NCBI GenBank assembly: GCA_018882825.1
Contig: VERC01000040.1
Coordinates: 1-12,757 of the forward strand
Direction: 5' to 3'
Length of the DNA: 12,757 nt
From: Acidimicrobiia bacterium
Lineage (GTDB): Bacteria; Actinomycetota; Acidimicrobiia; Acidimicrobiales; Acidimicrobilacustridaceae
This document shows positions 6,613 through 12,646 of this stretch, piece by piece (position 1 is the stretch's first letter; every line of letters starts with the position of its first letter). The translations under genes were made by a program, and so were the position numbers. The notes under the pieces are model-generated. The model saw only the letters and a list, made by a program, of their open reading frames with translations. It did not search any database and had not been told where the DNA came from.

Positions 6613-8115
6613 GTGCGTGGCTCCCGTTCGTCACTTCGTCGACGACCTCCCCTCGCCTCGGCACTCCTGCTGTCGCTCGTCGTCTCGGTCGCACTGGTGC
6701 TCGTCGGCCTCGGTGAGACGCCTCTCCCACGGGCCGGAGCGTCGGTCACCCCGCCGACCTGGCGCGATGCCACCGCCATCCCGGGCCTGGCCGCGCTGGG
6801 CGTCGATGAGAGCCGCCTGACGGCCGTCGCCTGCAATGGTCCGGGCCAGTGCACCGCCGGCGGCTACACCACCGAGGGCACGACCGTCCGGTCGCTCCTC
6901 GTCGAGCAGGTGAACGGCACATGGGGCGATGCCCGCGAGATCCCCGGGATGTCGAACCTCCCGGGTACCGCCGGCGTCGATGCCCGGGTGTCGTCGATCT
7001 CGTGCGTGCCCGGCGGTGACTGTCTGGTCGTCGGCACCTATGCGTCCGGAAGCGGGATTCGAGGCTTCGCCACCCGGCGGATCGCAGGAACCTGGGAGGA
7101 CGCGGTCGAACTACCGGGTCTCGCGGCACTGGCACTCGGCGGTCTGGTGAGCGTCTACGACAGCTCGTGCTCGAGCGCCGGCAACTGTTCGGCCGTGGGC
7201 TCCTACTACACGGCGTCGTCCACGTTCGAAGCCTTCGTGATCGATCTCGTGAACGGCGTGTGGCAGAGCGCCAGAAACGTCCCGGGTCTGGCCGCGCTGA
7301 ACACCGAGGGCCGCGCCGAGCTGCTCTCGGTGGCATGTCCGGCCGACGGTCAGTGCTCGGCCACCGGTTACTACAAGGACGGATCCGGTCAGCGGGGCTT
7401 CGTCGTCGATCGAGCCGGCGGCATTTGGGGGAACGCAACCGACATTCCCGGTCTGGCTGCGCTCGACACGCTGGGAGGTTCGACGGGTACGACCATCTCG
7501 TGCTCGAGTCCCGGGAACTGCTCCGTCGGCGGTCGCTACGCCCAATCGATCTCCGGGGACACCACCGCATTCCTCGTCGACCGGGTGGGCGGCACCTGGG
7601 GATCAGCCCGACCCGCCTTCGCCAGTGGTACCGGTGCCAGCGAGGTCACGGGGATCTCGTGTCCGGTCGATGACCGATGTCATGCCGTGGGCATCGCGCT
7701 CATCGGTCCGGATTTCACGGTGTTCGTGTCCGGTCGCGCTGGCGCTGTGTGGGCCGAGCCGACGCTGCTCCCCGGAATGGCTGCCATGGCCACCGAGTCC
7801 TCCGCGCGCTCGATCTCGTGCGCGGCCCCCGACACATGCGCGATCACCGGTCGGTACACCGACGGCGGTGGACAGGTTCCGTTCGTGGCCAATCTCGTCG
7901 ATGGCGTGTGGGGCTCGGCATTGCCCATTCCCGGACTGGCGGGGCACAACAGTGGTGTGAGCTCCAGCGGCGCCGAGGTGGCGTGCACATCGCCGGTGCG
8001 CTGCGTGGCGGTCGGTGACGCGACGTACGCCGGAGTCAGTGCAGGATTCCTCGTCGACTACGTCGGAACGTTCGAGCCCGATCCCGCACCGATACCCCCT
8101 CGGTTCACCGGCTGA
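6613..8115 (+). CDS. Secreted Cys-repeat protein (eight ~53-residue repeats) with PxFTG C-terminal tail
   Basis: The 500-residue protein starts at GTG 6613. An RR-containing basic N-region and a hydrophobic segment at ~14-33 form a signal peptide or anchor. Eight repeats fill residues ~50-485. Each has the form W-x-x-A-x-x-[IL]-P-G-[LM]-A-A, a strand with C-x5-C (such as CSSPGNC or CNGPGQC), G-x-Y, and a closing F-V-x-x-x-x-x-G-x. This repeat is common in uncharacterised secreted actinobacterial proteins. One Cys pair per repeat suggests a disulfide in each blade, and eight repeats of this size suit a beta-propeller; both are inferences. The final 12 residues, PDPAPIPPRFTG, nearly match the end of the beta-helix protein at 10640-12154. 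The frame extends upstream of 6613, but no better start with a signal peptide exists. The gene lies between the two lipoprotein copies. Function unknown; ligand binding or adhesion is plausible. Confidence 0.85.
   Translation: MRGSRSSLRRRPPLASALLLSLVVSVALVLVGLGETPLPRAGASVTPPTWRDATAIPGLAALGVDESRLTAVACNGPGQCTAGGYTTEGTTVRSLLVEQVNGTWGDAREIPGMSNLPGTAGVDARVSSISCVPGGDCLVVGTYASGSGIRGFATRRIAGTWEDAVELPGLAALALGGLVSVYDSSCSSAGNCSAVGSYYTASSTFEAFVIDLVNGVWQSARNVPGLAALNTEGRAELLSVACPADGQCSATGYYKDGSGQRGFVVDRAGGIWGNATDIPGLAALDTLGGSTGTTISCSSPGNCSVGGRYAQSISGDTTAFLVDRVGGTWGSARPAFASGTGASEVTGISCPVDDRCHAVGIALIGPDFTVFVSGRAGAVWAEPTLLPGMAAMATESSARSISCAAPDTCAITGRYTDGGGQVPFVANLVDGVWGSALPIPGLAGHNSGVSSSGAEVACTSPVRCVAVGDATYAGVSAGFLVDYVGTFEPDPAPIPPRFTG
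6760..8067 (+). repeat. Eight tandem protein repeats with a C-x5-C pair each
   Basis: The repeats begin at a Trp about every 50-57 codons. The Cys pairs read CNGPGQC, CVPGGDC, CSSAGNC, CPADGQC, CSSPGNC, CPVDDRC, CAAPDTC and CTSPVRC in order. Repeat 6 is the most divergent and lacks the PGLAAL motif. The last repeat runs directly into the Pro-rich tail. Confidence 0.85.
8077..8112 (+). other. Shared C-terminal tail, copy A
   Basis: These 12 codons give PDPAPIPPRFTG before the stop. Eight of 12 positions are identical to the tail at 12116-12151 and two more (D/E, I/V) are conservative. There is no LPXTG motif, membrane helix or basic end, so it is not a known sortase or PEP-CTERM signal. Confidence 0.6.
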
Positions 8116-8120
8116 CGGCC

Positions 8121-8142
8121 GAGCGATGCGCACGTGTCGCTC
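8121..8142 (+). terminator. Possible hairpin terminator after the Cys-repeat protein
   Basis: GAGCGA and TCGCTC pair perfectly around a 10-nt loop, starting 5 nt after the stop codon. No T-run follows, so it would be a tractless type or merely a 3' stabilising stem. Confidence 0.35.
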
Positions 8143-8155
8143 CTCGCGCCTGTGC

Positions 8156-8161
8156 TTCACT
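8156..8161 (+). promoter_or_regulatory. Weak -10-like hexamer (TTCACT) before lipoprotein copy 2
   Basis: TTCACT lies 6 nt before ATG 8168 and departs from TANNNT at one base, just as TTGACT does before copy 1. No Shine-Dalgarno is visible. Confidence 0.25.
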
Positions 8162-8167
8162 ACACCG

Positions 8168-9109
8168 ATGGCCGCTCCGAGGTCGTCGACCCGTCCGATT
8201 GATCCGACCGGGATCCGACACGCCTCCCTTTCCCGGTGGCTCGTCGCTCTCGCCCTGTGCGCGTCGGCGATTCTCGCAGGCTGCGCGTCGACCGACACGG
8301 TCTCGTCCGACTCCCCCTCCGACTCCTCCGATGTCAGCCTGCTGTTCAGCGCCATGCTGCCGTCGATGGAGATCACCGCCGATGGCGAAGCGCATCGCAT
8401 CACGGTGCCCCTCGAGTCACCGGTCGCCTGGTTCACCGACCGACCGAACCGCGCCGCCGGCACCTTCGACATGGCTGCACTCGTGTCCATCTGGGAGGCC
8501 GAAGGCTTCGTCGACGACCCCCCCAACGCCGCCGTCGTCGTGTCGGTCGATGGCGCCCAGCGTCAACACATCGTCGAGCTCTCCGACCCGACGATCGACG
8601 GGACCTCAGTCTCCTTCCATGCCATCGACATCGGCGACGACGAGTCCACCGACACCGTCGCCGGCCGCGACGCCAGTCATGACGTCGGCATCGGCACCTA
8701 CGGCGAAAGCGAACTGTTCATCGACAGCGCCACCATGCCGCCATGCCCATCGTGGATCGGCAAGGAGGATTTCGCGACATGTCTGATCGCCGCGAACACC
8801 TCGGTGAACTTCAGGGCGACGACGAGTCGTTCGAATGACTGCATCCAACTGACGCGCACGGTGAGCACGAAGACCGAATACGGGAACATCCTGATGCCCG
8901 GGGTGAGCGGCGGAATGCCGTTCAGCATCACCGGCACACAGGGAACCTTCTGTCTGCTGTACACCTCCGGCCAGACGTGGACGATCAAGGTGTGGCCGAA
9001 CTCGGTGACGTTCAGCGTCGGCCAACCACAGGATCGCTATCCCGATGGCGGCGACGACTACGGCGACTACCAAGGCGACGACCACGGGGGCGACACGAAG
9101 GATCAGTGA
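8168..9109 (+). CDS. Secreted lipoprotein, copy 2 of a duplicated uncharacterised family
   Basis: The 313-residue protein has a lipoprotein signal ending ILAGC (C39). From D55 to S283 it parallels copy 1: DVSLLFSA, AWFTDRPNRAAGTFDMA, SIWEAEGF...DDPPNAAVVV, then a Cys-bearing domain (C193, C205, C225, C262) ending IKVWPNSVTFS. The C-terminal tail is different: 30 residues rich in Asp, Gly and Tyr (PDGGDDYGDY and onward), acidic and probably disordered, perhaps calcium-binding or a spacer. ATG 8168 is the only start that gives a normal lipoprotein signal. It is separated from the repeat gene by 52 bp with a possible hairpin, and from the convergent MFS gene by 47 bp. Retention of both copies around one gene suggests specialised or partnered roles; function is unknown. 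Confidence 0.88.
   Translation: MAAPRSSTRPIDPTGIRHASLSRWLVALALCASAILAGCASTDTVSSDSPSDSSDVSLLFSAMLPSMEITADGEAHRITVPLESPVAWFTDRPNRAAGTFDMAALVSIWEAEGFVDDPPNAAVVVSVDGAQRQHIVELSDPTIDGTSVSFHAIDIGDDESTDTVAGRDASHDVGIGTYGESELFIDSATMPPCPSWIGKEDFATCLIAANTSVNFRATTSRSNDCIQLTRTVSTKTEYGNILMPGVSGGMPFSITGTQGTFCLLYTSGQTWTIKVWPNSVTFSVGQPQDRYPDGGDDYGDYQGDDHGGDTKDQ
8330..9016 (+). repeat. Duplicated lipoprotein module, copy 2
   Basis: This is the direct-repeat partner of 5654-6337. Similarity is strongest over the first domain and weaker in the Cys-bearing domain. Silent differences are widespread, so the duplication is not very recent. Confidence 0.85.
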
Positions 9110-9156
9110 CGAGGTCGGGACGGACTCGTACCGAATCCATCGACCGCGCCACCCAG

Positions 9157-10572
9157 TCACGCCCCGGCCACCACCACCCCGAGCCGCCGACGGGCGTGCA
9201 CCACCATCAACCCCGCCGCCAACAGGTACACCGCGGCGCAGATCACCCCGGCCAGGTGGAACGCATCGGCCTGCTGCCGATAGGCCTCGACGGTCTGGGC
9301 GGTGTCGGCGTCGAGGTCGTCGAAGACGATCGTGGCGCTGATCACGCCGATGACGGCCACGCCGAGGTTGGCCGCCGTGGTACGCCACGACGACGTCGCT
9401 GCCACTCCACCGACGGGTGCCAGTTCCATGAACGACTGCGTGATCGGCCCCACGGCACCGGCGATCGGCACCGCCGCCAACGACAGCACCAGCACCGGCA
9501 CCCATGGCGACGACTCGGCCGTCACCGCCAACGCACCGAGCGACAGCACGGCCCCGGCCGCCAACGCGCCGATGGCCACCGGCGTGCTCCCCCATCGGGC
9601 TCCGAGCCGGCCACCCATCACCGCCGCCACGGCCGCCACCGCCTGGGGCACGATCAGGTACAGCGCCGTGTCGACCAACGACTGGTGATAGCGGTACTGC
9701 AGCAACAGGTAGGTGAAGAAGAACAGATTCACCCCGTTGACGGCGATGACCACGGCGAACACCGACATCGCACCTCGGGCGCGCATCGATCGCTGATCCA
9801 GCGTCACCTTCCGACGGGTCCGCATCGTCACCCACAGCGCCACCAGTGCAGCCACACCCACGCACAGACTGATGATCGCCGAGGTCGAATGGGTGTCGGT
9901 GCGGGCGTTGGTGTTCACGAACGACGCGGTGAGCGCGATCCCGGCGAGCGCCACACCGGCGAGCATCGGGGTGACCAGCTCGACCCGCGGACCCTCCTCG
10001 CCGGTCGCTCGACGAGGCGGAATCGTGCGGCGGGTCGACACCCATGTGGCCGCCGCCACGGCCACCCACAACAGCACGACCGGTCGCCATCCGAGCCCGG
10101 GCACCATCACACCGGCGACGAGCGGGACGACGATCGAGACCACCGGCGCGATCACGGCGAAGACACCGAAGGCACGAGCACGATCGGCACGATCGGGATA
10201 GGTGCCGTTCAGCACCGCCACCCCGGAGATGGCCATGGCGATCGTGCCGATACCCGACGCGCACAGTCCGGCGAGCAGCACCCGGTAGTCGGGAGCGACA
10301 CCGGCCAGCACCGCGCCGCTGGCCGCCAACGCACTGGCCGCCTCGAGCACCCGTCGGTCGCCCAGTCGGTCGGCCAGCGCACCGGCGAGGAACACGGCGA
10401 CGAGCGCGGCGCCCGAGGAGATCTGCCCGACGACGATCGTCTGGTCGGGGGTCATGGCGAAGTCGTCCTGGATGGCCTCGAGCATGAACTCGAGACTCGA
10501 GTAGCCGACCAGTCCGGCCGCAATGGCGAGGAAGGCGGTGGTCACCTGCAACCGGGCAGTGGCACGGGGCAC
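9157..10572 (-). CDS. MFS transporter, drug/H+ antiporter-like
   Basis: From GTG 10572 the protein has 471 residues and is hydrophobic throughout, with segments consistent with about 12-14 membrane helices. The loop after helix 2 reads GALADRLGDRRVLEAA, the G-x-L-a-D-r-x-G-x-R motif of the major facilitator superfamily. Two halves are separated by an Arg-rich loop (RTRRKVTLDQRSMRARG). The length and FMLEAIQDDFAMTPDQT opening resemble DHA2/EmrB-type exporters. It probably extrudes a small hydrophobic compound by proton antiport; the substrate cannot be told. The frame extends upstream to 10773, but that part overlaps the divergent beta-helix gene and is Pro/Arg/Ser-rich, so GTG 10572, with TACCAT 8 nt upstream, is preferred. 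It is divergent from the beta-helix gene across a 67-bp spacer with a dyad. Confidence 0.85.
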   Translation of the reverse strand: MPRATARLQVTTAFLAIAAGLVGYSSLEFMLEAIQDDFAMTPDQTIVVGQISSGAALVAVFLAGALADRLGDRRVLEAASALAASGAVLAGVAPDYRVLLAGLCASGIGTIAMAISGVAVLNGTYPDRADRARAFGVFAVIAPVVSIVVPLVAGVMVPGLGWRPVVLLWVAVAAATWVSTRRTIPPRRATGEEGPRVELVTPMLAGVALAGIALTASFVNTNARTDTHSTSAIISLCVGVAALVALWVTMRTRRKVTLDQRSMRARGAMSVFAVVIAVNGVNLFFFTYLLLQYRYHQSLVDTALYLIVPQAVAAVAAVMGGRLGARWGSTPVAIGALAAGAVLSLGALAVTAESSPWVPVLVLSLAAVPIAGAVGPITQSFMELAPVGGVAATSSWRTTAANLGVAVIGVISATIVFDDLDADTAQTVEAYRQQADAFHLAGVICAAVYLLAAGLMVVHARRRLGVVVAGA

Positions 10573-10580
10573 GGACGGCG

Positions 10581-10586
10581 ATGGTA
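10581..10586 (-). promoter_or_regulatory. -10 element (TACCAT) of the MFS gene, leaderless type
   Basis: On the minus strand TACCAT fits TANNNT and ends 8 nt before GTG 10572. No Shine-Dalgarno is present. The 37-bp dyad lies just upstream, in the -35 region. Confidence 0.5.
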
Positions 10587-10591
10587 GGTGC

Positions 10592-10628
10592 GTCAGAGGG
10601 ATCGCGGACCAGAAGCGATCGCGCTGAC
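10592..10628. promoter_or_regulatory. 37-bp imperfect dyad, candidate operator between divergent genes
   Basis: Arms GTCAGAGGGATCGC (10592-10605) and GCGATCGCGCTGAC (10615-10628) are inverted with 12 of 14 positions matching, around a 9-bp centre. It fills the space between TACCAT (10581-10586) and CAGACT (10628-10633), covering the -35 regions of both divergent promoters. This placement suits a dimeric repressor controlling transporter and beta-helix gene together. No regulator gene lies in the window. Confidence 0.45.
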
Positions 10629-10633
10629 AGACT
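10628..10633 (+). promoter_or_regulatory. Weak -10-like hexamer (CAGACT) before the right beta-helix gene
   Basis: CAGACT lies 6 nt before GTG 10640 and misses only the first T of TANNNT. It touches the right end of the dyad. Confidence 0.3.
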
Positions 10634-10639
10634 CGACCC

Positions 10640-12154
10640 GTGACGACATCGCTCCTCCACGGGAAGTACCGACGCCCCTCACCCGCCTTCCTGCTCGGAG
10701 CGCCACTCGTGCTGGTCGGCGGACCACTCGCCGCCTCTGCGCTGCCCACCCCCGCCGGAGCCACCCCCGGCACCTACACCGTCACGAACCTGACGACGGC
10801 GGGTTCCGGCTCGTTGGTCGACGCGATCGCCCAGTCGGAGTCGAATCCCGGCCCCGACACGATCGTGTTCGACCCGTACCTTGCCGGGACCATCACCCTT
10901 TCGACGGAGTTCGACCTCACGCAGGATCTCGTGATCGACGGCGGCGGGCGGATCACCCTCGATGGCGGTGGAAGTGTGCGGCACTTCGACCTGTCACCCG
11001 ACTCGCAGACGATCACCCTGCGCGGTCTGACCCTGACCAACGGACGCGCTGCGCTTCGCGGTGGTTCGATCCACGGCACCACCAACGTGAATCTGGTGAT
11101 CGACCACTTGACCTTCACCGGGAACACGGTGACCGATGACTCTGGCAAGGGTGGAGCAGTCTCGCTTGAGACGGGGAGTTCGCTCATCATCACCGACTCC
11201 ACATTCGTCGGGAACTCTGCCGGAACTGCCGGAGGGGCGATCTCGCAGACGTCGTTCGGTTCGGGAGACTTCACGATGTCTCGAACGACTGTCACCGGCA
11301 ACGCGCAACTCGGCAACGGGGCGGTCTACGTTGAGGTCGATCAGACCGCGATCATCGATTCGGTGATCTCGTCCAACATCTCGACGAACCTCTCGCCCGG
11401 CGCCAATACCGGCGCCAACCTCACCGGCGCCCACATCCGCGTCGACGGACTGACGATGAAGGACAACGAAGGTTCCGCCCTGGAGATCAATCGCGGCGGC
11501 TTCGTCGATGTCGACGTGCGACGACTGTCGATCGATGGAGCCGAGCGAGGGCTGTTCCTCGACTCCGTTCCGGGGGCGAGCGTGCGCCTGTCGGACTCCA
11601 GCATCATCAACACCACCTCGCTCGGAATCCTCTCGGATGCCTGCTTCGGCGACATCATCATCGAGTCGACGACGATCACGGGTTCGGTTGGAGCAGCCAT
11701 CGATGCGCAGGGCAGTGGCCTCTACTGCGAGGTTCACAGCACCTTCCTTCGCCACAGCACCATCGCCGCGAACGCCGTCGGTGTCGTTGCCACCGGCGGG
11801 ACGCCGGGAACGGTCGAACTCGACCACACCATCGTCGCTCGGAACGGCGTCGACCTGGCCACTGACGTCGACGCGCGATGGTCACTCATCCAACTTCCCG
11901 ACGGACACCTCCGCACCGCAGCGCACGTCATCGTCGGCGTGGATCCTCTTCTCCGACAGGCCACCGTCGGTTCACTGCGGGTGTGCACTTTCGATGAGTC
12001 GAGCCCGGTGTTCAACGCCGGTGACCCCGGCTTCACCCCACCCCCGAGCACCGACGAGGTCGGGCAACCCCGGGTGGCGTTCGGCCGCATCGACATCGGG
12101 GCGTGGGAGCGACAACCCGAACCAGCACCGGTGGCACCCACCTTCACGGGCTGA
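10640..12154 (+). CDS. Secreted right-handed beta-helix protein with choice-of-anchor Q-type end and PxFTG tail
   Basis: The 504-residue protein starts at GTG 10640 with a Sec signal peptide (hydrophobic 17-37, cleavage near PAGA-TP at 41). GSGSLVDAIAQSESNPGPDTIVF near 54-76 parallels the CSLREA-type opening but lacks its Cys. Rungs such as LTFTGNTV, STFVGNSAGTAGGA and TVTGNAQ make a parallel beta-helix over ~80-400. The C-terminal region (SPVFNAGDPGF...GQPRVAFGRIDIGAWE) is the choice-of-anchor Q-type cap. It ends in a Pro-rich tail, PEPAPVAPTFTG, near-identical to that of the Cys-repeat protein. It belongs to the same fold class as the left beta-helix protein, but the two are not close copies. 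Likely cell-surface or extracellular; no polysaccharide-lyase catalytic set was recognised. Some stretches around 11.1-11.3 kb look slightly less GC-rich than the flanks. Confidence 0.87.
   Translation: MTTSLLHGKYRRPSPAFLLGAPLVLVGGPLAASALPTPAGATPGTYTVTNLTTAGSGSLVDAIAQSESNPGPDTIVFDPYLAGTITLSTEFDLTQDLVIDGGGRITLDGGGSVRHFDLSPDSQTITLRGLTLTNGRAALRGGSIHGTTNVNLVIDHLTFTGNTVTDDSGKGGAVSLETGSSLIITDSTFVGNSAGTAGGAISQTSFGSGDFTMSRTTVTGNAQLGNGAVYVEVDQTAIIDSVISSNISTNLSPGANTGANLTGAHIRVDGLTMKDNEGSALEINRGGFVDVDVRRLSIDGAERGLFLDSVPGASVRLSDSSIINTTSLGILSDACFGDIIIESTTITGSVGAAIDAQGSGLYCEVHSTFLRHSTIAANAVGVVATGGTPGTVELDHTIVARNGVDLATDVDARWSLIQLPDGHLRTAAHVIVGVDPLLRQATVGSLRVCTFDESSPVFNAGDPGFTPPPSTDEVGQPRVAFGRIDIGAWERQPEPAPVAPTFTG
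12116..12151 (+). other. Shared C-terminal tail, copy B
   Basis: These 12 codons give PEPAPVAPTFTG before the stop, directly after the beta-helix cap (DIGAWERQ). Several codons differ from those of copy A at 8077-8112 even where residues agree, so the likeness appears kept at protein level. Confidence 0.6.
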
Positions 12155-12182
12155 ACCCACCGACCGTCACGGCCCCCTCCAC

Positions 12183-12188
12183 TACCCT
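12183..12188 (+). promoter_or_regulatory. -10 element (TACCCT) of the DUF35 gene, leaderless type
   Basis: TACCCT fits TANNNT and ends 7 nt before GTG 12196, with no Shine-Dalgarno. It supports this GTG over the longer frame that begins inside the beta-helix gene. Confidence 0.5.
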
Positions 12189-12195
12189 CTCGCCC

Positions 12196-12645
12196 GTGAC
12201 GACGACCGAACGAGTCCCTGCCATCGAGGGGTGGTTCACCACCTCCGAGCCCTACACCCTCATCGGCGCCAGGTGCGGCGAGTGCGGCACCTACGTGTTC
12301 CCACCCCGCAGTGGGGCGTGCCCAAATCCGCACTGCGAGGGGGCCGAACTCGAGCCCACACACCTGAGCCGTCGCGGCCGGGTGTGGTCCTACACCGAGA
12401 ACCACTACGCCCCGCCGCCGCCCTACATCGCCGCCGAACCGTTCGAGCCCTACGCGCTGGCCGCAGTGGAACTCGAGGCCGAGGGCATCGTCATCCTCGG
12501 ACAGGTGGCCAAGGGCGTGATGGCCGCCGACCTGTCGATCGGCATGGAGGTCGAGGTCGACCTGCAGGTGCTGTACCGCGACGACGAAGGTGTCGACCAC
12601 TGGGTGTGGACGTGGGCGCCCGCCGCCCCCGGAAAGGACGCATGA
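12196..12645 (+). CDS. DUF35 Zn-ribbon / OB-fold acyl-CoA-associated protein
   Basis: From GTG 12196 the protein has 149 residues. The rubredoxin-like Zn ribbon is complete: C27-x2-C30 (CGEC) and C42-x4-C47. YVFPP follows the first pair as usual in the family. An OB-fold fills ~58-140: GRVWSYTENHYAPPPPYIAAEPF, ALAAVELEAEGIVILGQV and MEVEVDLQVL. DUF35 proteins partner thiolase-like enzymes. In steroid side-chain breakdown they form a complex with Ltp2-type aldolases, and elsewhere they help acetoacetyl-CoA or polyketide chemistry. The next gene, 1 bp downstream, is such a thiolase-like protein, so a two-subunit complex is very likely. The exact acyl-CoA substrate cannot be read from this fragment. 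Confidence 0.9.
   Translation: MTTTERVPAIEGWFTTSEPYTLIGARCGECGTYVFPPRSGACPNPHCEGAELEPTHLSRRGRVWSYTENHYAPPPPYIAAEPFEPYALAAVELEAEGIVILGQVAKGVMAADLSIGMEVEVDLQVLYRDDEGVDHWVWTWAPAAPGKDA
12631..12638 (+). promoter_or_regulatory. Ribosome binding site of the thiolase-like gene
   Basis: GGAAAGGA lies 8 nt before ATG 12647, inside the last codons of the DUF35 gene. It selects ATG 12647 over the out-of-frame ATG at 12642, which meets a stop after two codons. Confidence 0.6.
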
Positions 12646-12646
12646 G

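Noticed and set aside
6760..8067. Possible CRISPR or DNA-level tandem array
   Set aside because: Periodicity is at the protein level, about 150-170 bp with diverged DNA, and continuous within one coding frame.
8050..8075. GTTCGA near 8069 as a second SOS box
   Set aside because: The opposite half-site TCGAAC at the required 4-bp spacing is absent.
5654..9016. Duplicated lipoprotein segments as ends of a transposon
   Set aside because: The repeats are coding, in direct orientation and diverged. There is no transposase, terminal inverted repeat or target duplication.
8977..10587. Plus-strand frame of about 536 residues opposite the MFS gene
   Set aside because: Composition is His/Arg/Gly/Gln-rich without hydrophobic cores, typical of antisense shadows in high-GC DNA.
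8606..10660. Minus-strand frame of about 684 residues
   Set aside because: Arg/Gly-rich shadow of the MFS gene in another frame, also antisense to lipoprotein copy 2. The true MFS frame shows membrane helices and family motifs.
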